Source: Planctomycetota bacterium (lineage in GTDB: Bacteria; Planctomycetota; Phycisphaerae; Phycisphaerales; UBA5793). From it: a DNA stretch of 64,000 bases. The position numbers and the translations under genes are program-made. The stretch covers positions 558,001 to 622,000 of the forward strand of contig JABFGK010000002.1 in assembly GCA_013112555.1 (NCBI GenBank), in the 5' to 3' direction. Below are positions 9,327-18,056 of the stretch, piece after piece. The notes under the pieces were generated by a model. It ran no database searches. It was given only the letters and a program-made list of their open reading frames with translations, and had not been told where the DNA came from. Within the stretch, counting starts at the first letter, position 1. Each line of letters starts with the position of its first letter.

Positions 9327-11573
9327 ATGAATCAGATTCAGACGAAGATGAAAGCCGTGACATCGAGCGCTGTCGGTGCGGCCGTCGTCCTCTGCGCTTC
9401 GGTCATGACGTGTTCGAGTGCCATCGCACAGGCCCCGGCTGCCACTGCCGACAAGGCGGCCATTGCCAATGCCATCGCTCCGTCGTCAGCCATCGTCGAA
9501 TACACCGTGCAGTACGTAAACGGCGAAGCACCGGGTGAAATAGGGAAGGGCTATTACTATTACGGTGATGCCGAGGGGTACGAGTTCTCGTCGGATTGCA
9601 GTGATGCCATCTATGAGGAGCGCCCGGTTGAGGCGGCGGCCTACCTGCTCAGCCCCGACCTTGTGATCACCCGTGACCCGCAACTGCACCCGCGATTCAT
9701 CAGCAGCATCGAAGTGGTCTATCAGGGGCAACGGCGAACTGCGAGCCCGGATTCGTATTTCATGAATCAGGATGCGTGGCTGCTACGTGTGGATGAGCCG
9801 TTTGCCGATGCTGTGCCGCTCCACTTTGATGCAGACAAGCCGGGCCCGTACTTCCAGGTGAATCACTCGCTGCATGATGTACACTGGGGGTTCACTGTGG
9901 CCGGGGTGAGTGATGATCTCCGGATTGAGCCGGACGGTACGGTCGAGTCGAGCGTTGCGAGCGGCGCGCTGGTTGTCGATGCTCACGGGGTGCCCGTCGG
10001 TCTGAGCATGACCGGCCGTTGCCCGAACGACGGGACATGGAAGGGGTCGCCGTTGGATTGGCCGGCTATGTCAGCAGACGAGATGGACGATGCATTGCAG
10101 CGCATTGAGCAAGCGGCTGATCAGTGGATCGTTCGCATCAACCTCCAGTTCCGCAGCCCGCGATCAGGCGAATCGGACATGTTCGATCCCTGGAGTTACA
10201 TGGATTCCGGTGACAGTGACATGACGGAGTGGGACGGTTCGGGCGTGCTGATCGACGAGAACACCGTTCTCATTACGGCCAACCTGAAGCCAAAGGTGAC
10301 GGCCCGACTCGAGAGCATTCGCGTTCATTTTGCAGATGGGTCCTCCACGGCGGCCACGTTTGCCGGCACGCTCAAGGACTATGGGGCCATGCTGGCGACG
10401 TTGGAGACGCCGGCATCCGGCACGCCGGCCGATCTGTACGTTGAACCGTCGACACAACTGCAAGACCAACTTCTGCTCAAAGCGGAGGTACGCATCAGCG
10501 GCGAGTCGCGCACGGTCTATTACATGCGCGGTCGGATCCTGTCCTATTCGGTCGGTTGGCAGCGCATGATTCTGCCGAGTGTGAGTTCCAGCAGCGGCTG
10601 GTCCTACGGCGGGTATCAGGCCCGGTCGCTCGACTTCCGATTCACACTGGACGGGAAACTCGTCGGCCTCCCGCTCGTGCGACGGCCGAAGGTGACCGTG
10701 GAGGATGAGCGAGGATCATGGTCGATGCTGATCCCCGGGCAATATATGACGGACTTGTTTGCTGATCGCCTGGCCCACCTTGACCCGGAAAACCGGCCGC
10801 TCAGCGAAGAGGAAGAACTCCGGCTGGCCTGGCTCGGCGTGGAACTGCAACCGATGGATGAGGATCTGGCCCGCGTCCACGAGGTCGTCGACGAAACGAG
10901 TCGAGGCGAGACAGGTGCCATTGTTACCTATGTCTACCCGAACTCACCGGCCTCTGAAGCCGGCATCGAGATGGGCGACATTCTGCTGCGCCTGAAGGTT
11001 GAAGGACAGCCGAAGCCGCTGGAGGTCGAGTTGTATTCCTACAACGACTACGGCGATATGTTCGACCTGTGGAGCATGATGGATGAGATCCCGGTCGAAT
11101 ACTTCAGCGAGATCCCGCAGCCGTGGGGCAGTGTGGAAAACAACCTCACCCGATCACTCACGGATATTGGGTTCGGCACGCCGTTCACAGCAGACATCGT
11201 GCGCGGCGGTGAAGCGATTGAGCGTGACTTCATCGTCACGGAGGGGCCGGCCTATTACAACTCGGCACCGAAGTTCAAGTCCGAGGGGGCCGGGCTGACC
11301 GTTCGTGATCTGACCTACGAAGTACGGCGGTACTTCCAGATTCAGGCCGATGAACCGGGCGTGATCGTGTCGAAGGTCGAAGAGGGTGGCAAGGCAGCGA
11401 TTGCCGGCATCAAGCCGTATGAATTGATCATCGCCATCAACGGTGAACCCGTCCATTCAGCCGATGCGTTGAAGGCAGCAATCGAACCCGGCGGCGAGTT
11501 CCGAATTCGCGTCCGACGCATGACGAAGGGTCGTATTGTCAAGATCGTTCTTGACCCGGCCGAATCGCCGTAG
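9327..11573 (+). CDS. Secreted PDZ protein with two degenerate trypsin-like domains (pseudoprotease)
   Basis: 748 aa with a signal peptide ending near AIAQA (residue 35). Two regions keep the outline of a trypsin-fold domain but not the active site. In the first (about 50-270), the position expected for TNxHV reads VITRDPQL and the GNSGGPL position reads SVASGALVVD. In the second (about 300-480), DGSGVLIDENTVLITANL has lost the histidine and no GNSGG follows. Two PDZ domains follow (about 500-600 and 655-745; the second ends in a typical GGEFRIRVRR strand). It is therefore probably a non-catalytic adaptor, chaperone or regulator partnered with the active HtrA just upstream. The domain reading is mine from motifs; a structure prediction would settle it. 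Confidence 0.85.
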   Translation: MNQIQTKMKAVTSSAVGAAVVLCASVMTCSSAIAQAPAATADKAAIANAIAPSSAIVEYTVQYVNGEAPGEIGKGYYYYGDAEGYEFSSDCSDAIYEERPVEAAAYLLSPDLVITRDPQLHPRFISSIEVVYQGQRRTASPDSYFMNQDAWLLRVDEPFADAVPLHFDADKPGPYFQVNHSLHDVHWGFTVAGVSDDLRIEPDGTVESSVASGALVVDAHGVPVGLSMTGRCPNDGTWKGSPLDWPAMSADEMDDALQRIEQAADQWIVRINLQFRSPRSGESDMFDPWSYMDSGDSDMTEWDGSGVLIDENTVLITANLKPKVTARLESIRVHFADGSSTAATFAGTLKDYGAMLATLETPASGTPADLYVEPSTQLQDQLLLKAEVRISGESRTVYYMRGRILSYSVGWQRMILPSVSSSSGWSYGGYQARSLDFRFTLDGKLVGLPLVRRPKVTVEDERGSWSMLIPGQYMTDLFADRLAHLDPENRPLSEEEELRLAWLGVELQPMDEDLARVHEVVDETSRGETGAIVTYVYPNSPASEAGIEMGDILLRLKVEGQPKPLEVELYSYNDYGDMFDLWSMMDEIPVEYFSEIPQPWGSVENNLTRSLTDIGFGTPFTADIVRGGEAIERDFIVTEGPAYYNSAPKFKSEGAGLTVRDLTYEVRRYFQIQADEPGVIVSKVEEGGKAAIAGIKPYELIIAINGEPVHSADALKAAIEPGGEFRIRVRRMTKGRIVKIVLDPAESP

Positions 11574-11584
11574 GCGTGACAGGG

Positions 11585-12790
11585 CTATTGAGCCGATTCC
11601 TGTTGCTCGGGTTGCCGGGGCGAATCGCCGTCGTCGCGGTGTGAAGGCTCGGGTGAAGCCGCCGCGCCCGTCGTTCGTTCGCCGAAGATCATTCGGCCGG
11701 CCGACGTTTGAATCGAACTCGTGACGACGAAATGCACCTGTGCGTTGACGAGGTCGGCCGCGCCTTCGACGACAACCATGGTGCCGTCGCTGAGGTACCC
11801 GACGCCCTGCGATTCGCCTTCGCCGCGTTTCACGATCTCGACGCTCATCTGCTCACCCGGGACGGCCACCGGCTTCAGGGCCGAGGCCAGATCGTTAATG
11901 TTGAGCACCTTGACGCCATGGATCGACGCGACCTTGTTCAGATTGAAGTCGGTTGTCACGAGGTGGGCCTGATGCTCTTTCGTGAATGCAATCAGCATCT
12001 GATCGACGCCGGCCCCCGGAACTTCCATGTCCGAGATCGTCAAATCGAGGTGCGGGTTGCCCTGCATCTTTCGCACCAGGTCCAAGCCGCGGCGCCCCCG
12101 GTTACGCTTCAGCCGATCTGATGAGTCGCTGAGGGTCTGGAGTTCATTGATGACGAATCGGGGAATGACGACGGGCATCGAGATGAAGCCGGTGTGGGCA
12201 ATGTCATTGAGGCGGCCGTCGATCACGGCTGAGGTGTCCAGCACAATCGGCCGCGTGCCGCGCATCTGCTTGCTGAATTCCACATATGGGATGATGAGGC
12301 GAAACTCGTCCTGCGTGGTGTAGACCACGGACACGCCGAGGTAGCACAGCGTGATGGCAAAGGCTGCCTTGATGGCCAGGATGATCCGCGAGACCGGATG
12401 GTCCGGCTGGAAGTCGATATCGTGTGCCTGGAGCAGCAGATCGACGACCCAACTCAGCGCCACCGTTGCCAACAGGCCGACCATCAGTCCGAAGATGATG
12501 CTCGACAGGCCGGACAGTCGTTTTCGGGGCGTGAGGGCATCCAGAAAGATGGCAATGACCCCGAGGAAGGCAGCAATCGCCAGCGGGACCCACCAATAGT
12601 CGATAAAGGCCGTATCCGCAGGGGAGCCGGGCTCACCGGCCCCGGAGCCCTTGGACTCCTGTGTCTTCAGGAGGCTGAGCATCACCATCGTCACAAGCAT
12701 GATCAGAAATACGCCGCGGATGAAGATGAGCGTCCGCCGCTTACTTCGTTCCGCCTCTTCCAACGGATTGATCAGGCGTGGATCGGGCAT
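11585..12790 (-). CDS. Membrane PIN-TRAM domain protein (YacL-like)
   Basis: 401 aa. Four hydrophobic segments lie in residues 20-180 and are followed by a PIN domain (about 185-310) starting IVLDTSAVIDGR, with further acidic residues in the TTDFNLNK region that would complete the metal site. A TRAM-like beta domain follows (about 315-370, GQGVGYLSDGTMVVVEG). PIN domains are Mg-dependent ribonucleases; TRAM binds RNA. This arrangement matches the YacL family of Gram-positives and planctomycetes, function not well defined. The tail is Pro/Glu/Gln-rich. Convergent with the pseudoprotease gene, 11 bp apart. Confidence 0.9.
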   Translation of the reverse strand: MPDPRLINPLEEAERSKRRTLIFIRGVFLIMLVTMVMLSLLKTQESKGSGAGEPGSPADTAFIDYWWVPLAIAAFLGVIAIFLDALTPRKRLSGLSSIIFGLMVGLLATVALSWVVDLLLQAHDIDFQPDHPVSRIILAIKAAFAITLCYLGVSVVYTTQDEFRLIIPYVEFSKQMRGTRPIVLDTSAVIDGRLNDIAHTGFISMPVVIPRFVINELQTLSDSSDRLKRNRGRRGLDLVRKMQGNPHLDLTISDMEVPGAGVDQMLIAFTKEHQAHLVTTDFNLNKVASIHGVKVLNINDLASALKPVAVPGEQMSVEIVKRGEGESQGVGYLSDGTMVVVEGAADLVNAQVHFVVTSSIQTSAGRMIFGERTTGAAASPEPSHRDDGDSPRQPEQQESAQ

Positions 12791-12972
12791 GGTCGACCTG
12801 CTTCTTCTGGCTTTTCAGGATGTACCCCCCGACCTACTGTGGATAGCATAGCCGCGACTGATCATTCGAGTCGCCTGAAAACCGCAGGTGGCTTGAACCG
12901 GATGCCGGAAATTGACGCCTCACGAGTGAGTGAAGGAAGGCAAAGCCGGCAGACGGTCGTATCAGTCCGAGG

Positions 12973-13111
<139 letters not shown>

Positions 13112-13183
13112 AGCGTCCCGTGTCGGCTGACGGAAGCCGTCGCGATCGCCATTTTGCACCCCCCGCTGCCTGTCGAGGGAGCC

Positions 13184-14648
13184 ATGAGTTACACCGTCCT
13201 GGCCCGCAGATATCGCTCGAAGACCTTTGACGAGGTGATTGGACAGGAACCGATCTCCCGCACGCTGCAACGTGCCATCGAGTCGGAGCGAACCGCACAC
13301 GCCTACCTGTTCAGCGGCACCCGAGGCGTCGGCAAAACCTCCATGGCACGCATCTTCGCCAAGGCGCTCAATGTCAACGACTCATTAACTGACGCCGATG
13401 AGATCGCAGCAGCCATCATGGCCGGCAACGATATTGATGTCATTGAGATCGACGGGGCCTCGAACCGCGGCGTTGACGATGCCCGTGAACTCATCTCCAA
13501 CAGCATCTACATGCCGGCCCGCTGCCCGTACAAGATCTACATCATCGACGAAGTGCACATGCTCACCAAGGAGGCATTCAACGCACTTCTGAAGACGATG
13601 GAGGAACCGCCGGCTCACGTCAAGTTCATCCTCTGTACGACCGAACCGGCACGCGTCCCGGCCACGATCCAGTCACGCTGCCAGCGCTTTGACTTCCGAG
13701 CCATCCCCACGGCCCGGATCACCGACCATCTCAAGCAGGTTCTCACGTCTGAGGGAATCAAGGCCGACGGGCAGGTCATCGAACAGGTGGCCCGACTCGG
13801 GAACGGTTCGATGCGCGATGCGCTGAGTCTGCTGGATCGCCTCATTGCGACCGGCGACAAGCAACTCACAGCCGAGCACTTGCAGCAGATGCTCGGATTG
13901 CCGGATCAGGAAGTGATCGAGTCACTCGTCGATGCCATCGTGCAATCGGATGCAGCCGCCACGCTCCAACGGGCCGGTGAGTTGCTCGATCGAGGGGTGA
14001 GTATCGATCAGGTCCTCGAGTCGATCATCCTGCACACACGGAATCTCCTGCTCATCACGGTCGGGGCCGACAAGGGTGATGACGGCCCGGGGTTGCTCGA
14101 ATTGACGTCGGATCGGATCGCACAACTCAAGAACCAGGCCGAGCAGTTTGATGCGCCGACGCTCGTACACATGATCGTGCTGCTCGAAAACGTTCAACGG
14201 AACGGCAAGTACTCGGCCACGGCCGCGCGCTGTTCGAGGCGGCCCTGGTCAGGCTGGCCCTGGCTGCCCGGTTTGTCGATGCAGCCGCCGGCCGGCCGGC
14301 ACCTGGAAAAAAAAAGCCCTGACAGCCGGCCCGCGACCTGAACCGACTCGCCCACCCAGTCCTGCATCCACAACGGAACCGAAACCGCGCCCACGCATCG
14401 AAGCGCAACCGGCATCTCCAAAGCCGAAGCCAAAGCATAAGCCCGAGCCGGATTCTGCACCGATCACTGAACAGACGACGAACGAGGGCGAGCAGGCGCC
14501 GGCCCAACACCGCCACGCCACCGTCGGGCTCAAGGAACGGGAACAGGCGGCGTCGATCCCGCTGGTACGGCAGGTCATGGATCTGCTCGATGCGCGGATC
14601 ATCGATGTGAAACAGGCAAATCGGCCCAATAGAGCGCAGGGCGAGTGA
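13184..14648 (+). CDS. dnaX: DNA polymerase III subunits gamma/tau, with frame shifts
   Basis: ATG at 13184 (MSYTVLARRYRSKTF), just after GAGGGAG. Clamp-loader AAA+ ATPase: GTRGVGKTS Walker A, IDEVHML Walker B, then the subunit-specific helical domain. The coding path uses three frames. The first frame runs 13184-14221 and would otherwise end at 14341 in an unrelated tail. After KYSAT the expected sequence (GRALFEAALVRLALAARF) continues only in the -1 frame from 14221, as if one G were missing. That frame meets nine A residues (14307-14315) and stops at 14320-14322, giving a gamma-like product ending GKKKP. A further -1 shift in the A run opens a Pro/Lys-rich tail ending PLVRQVMDLLDARIIDV and stopping at 14646-14648, as expected for tau. 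The usual zinc-binding cysteines between Walker A and B are absent. Followed by ebfC and recR. Confidence 0.85.
14307..14315 (+). promoter_or_regulatory. A9 slippery run in dnaX
   Basis: Nine consecutive A residues read GGA AAA AAA AAG CCC TGA in the frame that encodes the end of the clamp-loader domain. Slippage by -1 (or one extra A in the transcript) reads AAA AAA AAA GCC CTG and continues for about 110 codons to 14648. E. coli and Thermus dnaX use A-run slippage at the same boundary to make both tau and gamma. Homopolymer length error in the assembly is the alternative. Confidence 0.65.
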
Positions 14649-14695
14649 ACACGAATCGACATTGACATGCCGACACGGCAGCGGAGTGCACCCCA

Positions 14696-15079
14696 GTGGT
14701 ATTTGACCAATTCAAGAACCTGTCCGAACTGGCCGGCCTGATGAAAAACGCGGGCCGCATCCGTGAGCAGTTCGAGGAACTCCGCAAGGAAGTGGCCGCG
14801 ATGCAGTTCGAGGCTGAGACCGGCGGCGGGGCGGTCAAGGCGGTGGCCTCCGGTGACCTGAGATTGCGCTCGCTGACAATCGACCCGGCCATGATGACCG
14901 GGCTGGTTGATCCGACCCTCGAAGAGGACCGGCAACTGGCGCAGGACCTCATCGTCGGGGCCGTCAATGCCGTCATGGAAAAGGCGCGACAGGCAACGGC
15001 CAAGCAGATGGCAGAGCGAGGCCGTGAGCTCGGCCTGCCGATCCCACCGGATCTCGATCTCGGGCAACTACTCGGATAG
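14696..15079 (+). CDS. ebfC: YbaB/EbfC nucleoid-associated protein
   Basis: 127 aa, a little longer than the usual 100-110. GTG at 14696 with GGAG about 9 nt upstream. The core has the family pattern: an N-terminal helix with KNLSELAGLMKNAGRIREQFEEL, the VxGxASGDLRLRSLTIDP strand region, and a C-terminal helix with AVNAVMEKARQATAKQM. Small dimeric DNA-binding protein, usually encoded between dnaX and recR as here; 47 bp after the tau stop of dnaX and 61 bp before recR, so probably one operon. Confidence 0.95.
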   Translation: MVFDQFKNLSELAGLMKNAGRIREQFEELRKEVAAMQFEAETGGGAVKAVASGDLRLRSLTIDPAMMTGLVDPTLEEDRQLAQDLIVGAVNAVMEKARQATAKQMAERGRELGLPIPPDLDLGQLLG

Positions 15080-15140
15080 TGCATCGGATCAAGCAACGGT
15101 CCCCCCCCCCGTGTATCGTCACCACAAGGAAGTCGAGCCA

Positions 15141-15803
15141 ATGGCGAATCAGCAGGACAGTTCGAGCCGGCACACCGGCCCATATCCTGAGTCCGTCAGC
15201 CGACTTATGGAGCAACTGGGGCGGCTGCCGGGGATCGGGCCGCGTTCCGCTGAGCGCCTTGCTTTTCACATCCTCAAGTCAGACCGGCCGGAAGCCGAAG
15301 CGCTGGCCGGTGCCATCCAGGACGTCAAGCGCTCGGTGCGCTACTGCTCCATCTGCTACACCATCACGGATCACGACCCCTGCCCGATCTGTGCCGACGA
15401 TCGACGGGATCACGGGATCATTCTCGTGGTCGAGCAGCCGAAGGATCTGATCAGCCTGGAACAGACCGGGATGCACCGGGGCGGGTATCACGTGCTGCTC
15501 GGTCGGCTTTCCCCGCTGGACGGGATCGAGCCGGCCGACTTGACCGTCCAGGCCCTCATGGCACGGATTGGCGACGAAACGAAGAATGCCTGCAGTACAA
15601 AGGTCCGGGAGGTCGTTTTCGGCCTCAGCCCGAACCTGGAGGGTGACGGCACGGTCTTGTACCTGACCGAACGCCTGCGGGAGGCCGATATCACGCTGTC
15701 CCGACTGGCCCGCGGCCTGCCAAGCGGCTCACAGATTGAGTACGCCAACAAGGCTGTACTGGCAGACGCGATCGTCGGTCGGCAGTCAATTGAGCCTTCG
15801 TGA
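15141..15803 (+). CDS. recR: Recombination protein RecR
   Basis: 220 aa from the ATG at 15141, which follows AAGGA at about 10 nt spacing; the frame is open further upstream but that part is not RecR-like. An N-terminal helix-hairpin-helix (LGRLPGIGPRSAERLAF, about 25-42), a C4 zinc finger C69-C72-C81-C84 and a Toprim domain (from about residue 92, GIILVVEQPKDL) are followed by the C-terminal Walker-B-like segment. RecR loads RecA on gapped DNA with RecF/RecO. Classical dnaX-ebfC-recR neighbourhood. Confidence 0.97.
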   Translation: MANQQDSSSRHTGPYPESVSRLMEQLGRLPGIGPRSAERLAFHILKSDRPEAEALAGAIQDVKRSVRYCSICYTITDHDPCPICADDRRDHGIILVVEQPKDLISLEQTGMHRGGYHVLLGRLSPLDGIEPADLTVQALMARIGDETKNACSTKVREVVFGLSPNLEGDGTVLYLTERLREADITLSRLARGLPSGSQIEYANKAVLADAIVGRQSIEPS

Positions 15804-16205
15804 GGCCCTTTCGGCACCGAGTCCGAATAATCATTGCATCATGCACGGTTTACAGGTAGCCTCAGAGGAGGCCGCTCGCTTGCCAGGCACAGGACCCCAA
15901 GAATATAGGATCAGACGGCTCCATCTTGGGGCAGGCAGAACGAGATGGACTCCGGAACTGACTGCATATGAGGCTTCAGTGGCTTGATGAAGGGGCATTG
16001 TCCGCTCTGAACCGCATTGACATGGCTGTTCTCCCGATAGTGAATCAGGTGCAAATGCCCGGTTGCTCCCCGACTCCTTCTGCCGCCCGCGACGATATGA
16101 TTGCCGGAAGAGCCGGCTCATCGTGGGCCGCCATGCCGCTTTGTATGACGATCCCGCAGCCACCGCCGTTGTTTGAGACACAGGAACTGGACTGGATTCG
16201 ATTTG
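15804..16205. other. Intergenic region, nothing identified
   Basis: About 400 bp between recR and rpoN in the same direction. No gene, tRNA or strong hairpin was recognised. It presumably contains the rpoN promoter. Confidence 0.35.
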
Positions 16206-17729
16206 ATGAGGTTTGAAGCGTCGCAGCAAATGAGAATGGGCCAGCATATGAAGCTGGCCCCGCGCATGATCCAGTCCATGGAGATCCTGCAACTGTCTGC
16301 ACTCGCCCTCGAAGAGCGGGTGGAGCAGGAACTTGAGTCGAATATCGCACTCGAAATGGATGAGCCCCAGGGGGACGCCAAAGAACTGGCCGAGCAACGC
16401 CGTGAGGATCGCCGAAACGACACCGAAGGCGAACGCGAACTGGTTGCCAACTCCGATGATGGGGCGGCGAGCGACTTCGAGCGGCTCAACTCGATGGAGC
16501 AGGATTACAGCGAGGCGTTTGACAACGAATACACCGAGTTCCGGCCGCCGCGGACCAGTGGCTCCGGGTCGTCACGCGACGGCGGCGACGGCACCGCGAA
16601 AATGGAAGCGATGGCCAACACGGCGGCACGAGGCGAGAGCCTCGAAGAACAGTTGCGGCATCAGTGGGCGTTGGCTGAAGTAGACGAAGAGACCCGTGTT
16701 GCCGGGCGACATCTGATCAACTACATCGACGACGACGGGTACATCCGCACCGAGATGGATGCCATCGCCGACCAGGCACCACAAGGCGTCTCCCTCGATG
16801 CATTGGAATTGACCCTGCTCGAACTGCAGGAGTGGCTCGAACCGACCGGCATCGGGGCCCGCAACCTGCAGGAATGCCTGCTGCTTCAGTTGGATCAACT
16901 CGACGAGGTTGACCCGGCTACCGATCGAAGTATCGAGCGGAAACTGGTCGAGGAGTATTTGCCGGACATCGAACTGAATCGGCTGCCCAAGATCTCACAG
17001 AAGAGCGGCCTGACGCTCGACCAGATCAAGCACGGCCTCGATTCAATGCGTGCCCTGGACCCGCGACCCGGACGCAGCCTGATCCCGGATTCGCCGAGTG
17101 TTGTAATCCCCGATGCCATCATTGAATATGACGATGCGAGTGGGCAGTATGTGGCTCAGTTGTGTGATGGGCGAGCACCACGCTTACGCATCAGCCCCCA
17201 ATACGCGACGATGGCCAAGGACCGCTCGGTCGAGAAGGACACGCGGAAGTTCGTCGATGAGAACGTGCGCAATGCGCGTTGGCTGATCTCGGCGATCGAC
17301 CAGCGCAACAACACGATCCTGCGCGTCATTCGGGCCGTCGTGGCCCATCAGACCGAGTTTTTTGATCTCGGCCCACAGTCACTCAAGCCGCTGCCCATGA
17401 CCCAGGTGGCCGACCAGTTGGGCATTCATGTGGCCACCGTTTCCAGGGCAGTCAGCGGCAAGTGGATCCAGACGCCGCGTGGTATTCTGCCGTTGCGCAA
17501 GTTCTTCAGTGCCGGGACGGCCACCGATGACGGGGATGACATGAGTTGGGATGCAGTGCGGGAAACACTGCGCGAGATCATTGACGGCGAAGACAAGTCT
17601 GCCCCGCTCGGGGATGACAAACTCGCCTCAGAGCTGCGCAAGCGCGGCATCACCATCGCACGACGCACGGTCGCGAAGTATCGCGATCAACTCAGCATTC
17701 CACCGGCCCGGATGCGCAAAGAGTATTGA
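16206..17729 (+). CDS. rpoN: RNA polymerase sigma-54 factor
   Basis: 507 aa. The ATG at 16206 (MRFEASQQMRMGQ) is chosen because sigma-54 Region I starts here (QHMKLAPRMIQSMEILQL); the frame also allows a TTG at 16173. An acidic Region II (about 50-130), the core-binding domain, a helix-turn-helix (QVADQLGIHVATVSRAVSGKW) and the RpoN box ARRTVAKYR near the C-terminus are all present. It directs transcription from -24/-12 promoters and needs AAA+ activators, none of which is in the window. Confidence 0.97.
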   Translation: MRFEASQQMRMGQHMKLAPRMIQSMEILQLSALALEERVEQELESNIALEMDEPQGDAKELAEQRREDRRNDTEGERELVANSDDGAASDFERLNSMEQDYSEAFDNEYTEFRPPRTSGSGSSRDGGDGTAKMEAMANTAARGESLEEQLRHQWALAEVDEETRVAGRHLINYIDDDGYIRTEMDAIADQAPQGVSLDALELTLLELQEWLEPTGIGARNLQECLLLQLDQLDEVDPATDRSIERKLVEEYLPDIELNRLPKISQKSGLTLDQIKHGLDSMRALDPRPGRSLIPDSPSVVIPDAIIEYDDASGQYVAQLCDGRAPRLRISPQYATMAKDRSVEKDTRKFVDENVRNARWLISAIDQRNNTILRVIRAVVAHQTEFFDLGPQSLKPLPMTQVADQLGIHVATVSRAVSGKWIQTPRGILPLRKFFSAGTATDDGDDMSWDAVRETLREIIDGEDKSAPLGDDKLASELRKRGITIARRTVAKYRDQLSIPPARMRKEY

Positions 17730-18056
17730 CTCTATCCGGAGCCAATCCGCTGCGTCGCTTCCTTGAGAATACCTATTCGCCCCAAATTAACACATGGTCT
17801 CCCAACTCATCAGGGTGCCCGTGTCAGCACCGAGCCGGATCGGGCGCGACGAATCACACAGCCATGCCCACGGCCTGTTCTCTGCACGCGCAGGTAGTTG
17901 AGTCTGAGAAGCCGATTCCACGCTCCGATTCGATGATGCGCGTGCACACAGCACGCGGGACGGCCGACTTCGGGAAAATTCATCTTTGGGGCATCAATTA
18001 ATCCGTGTCTTCGTATAATGGCAATTCATCGATGAGCATGGACCCAGAGCGAAAAG
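17730..18056. other. Intergenic region, nothing identified
   Basis: About 330 bp between rpoN and the phosphodiesterase gene. No gene or clear hairpin seen; the last 60 bp are AT-rich and may contain the downstream promoter. Confidence 0.35.
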
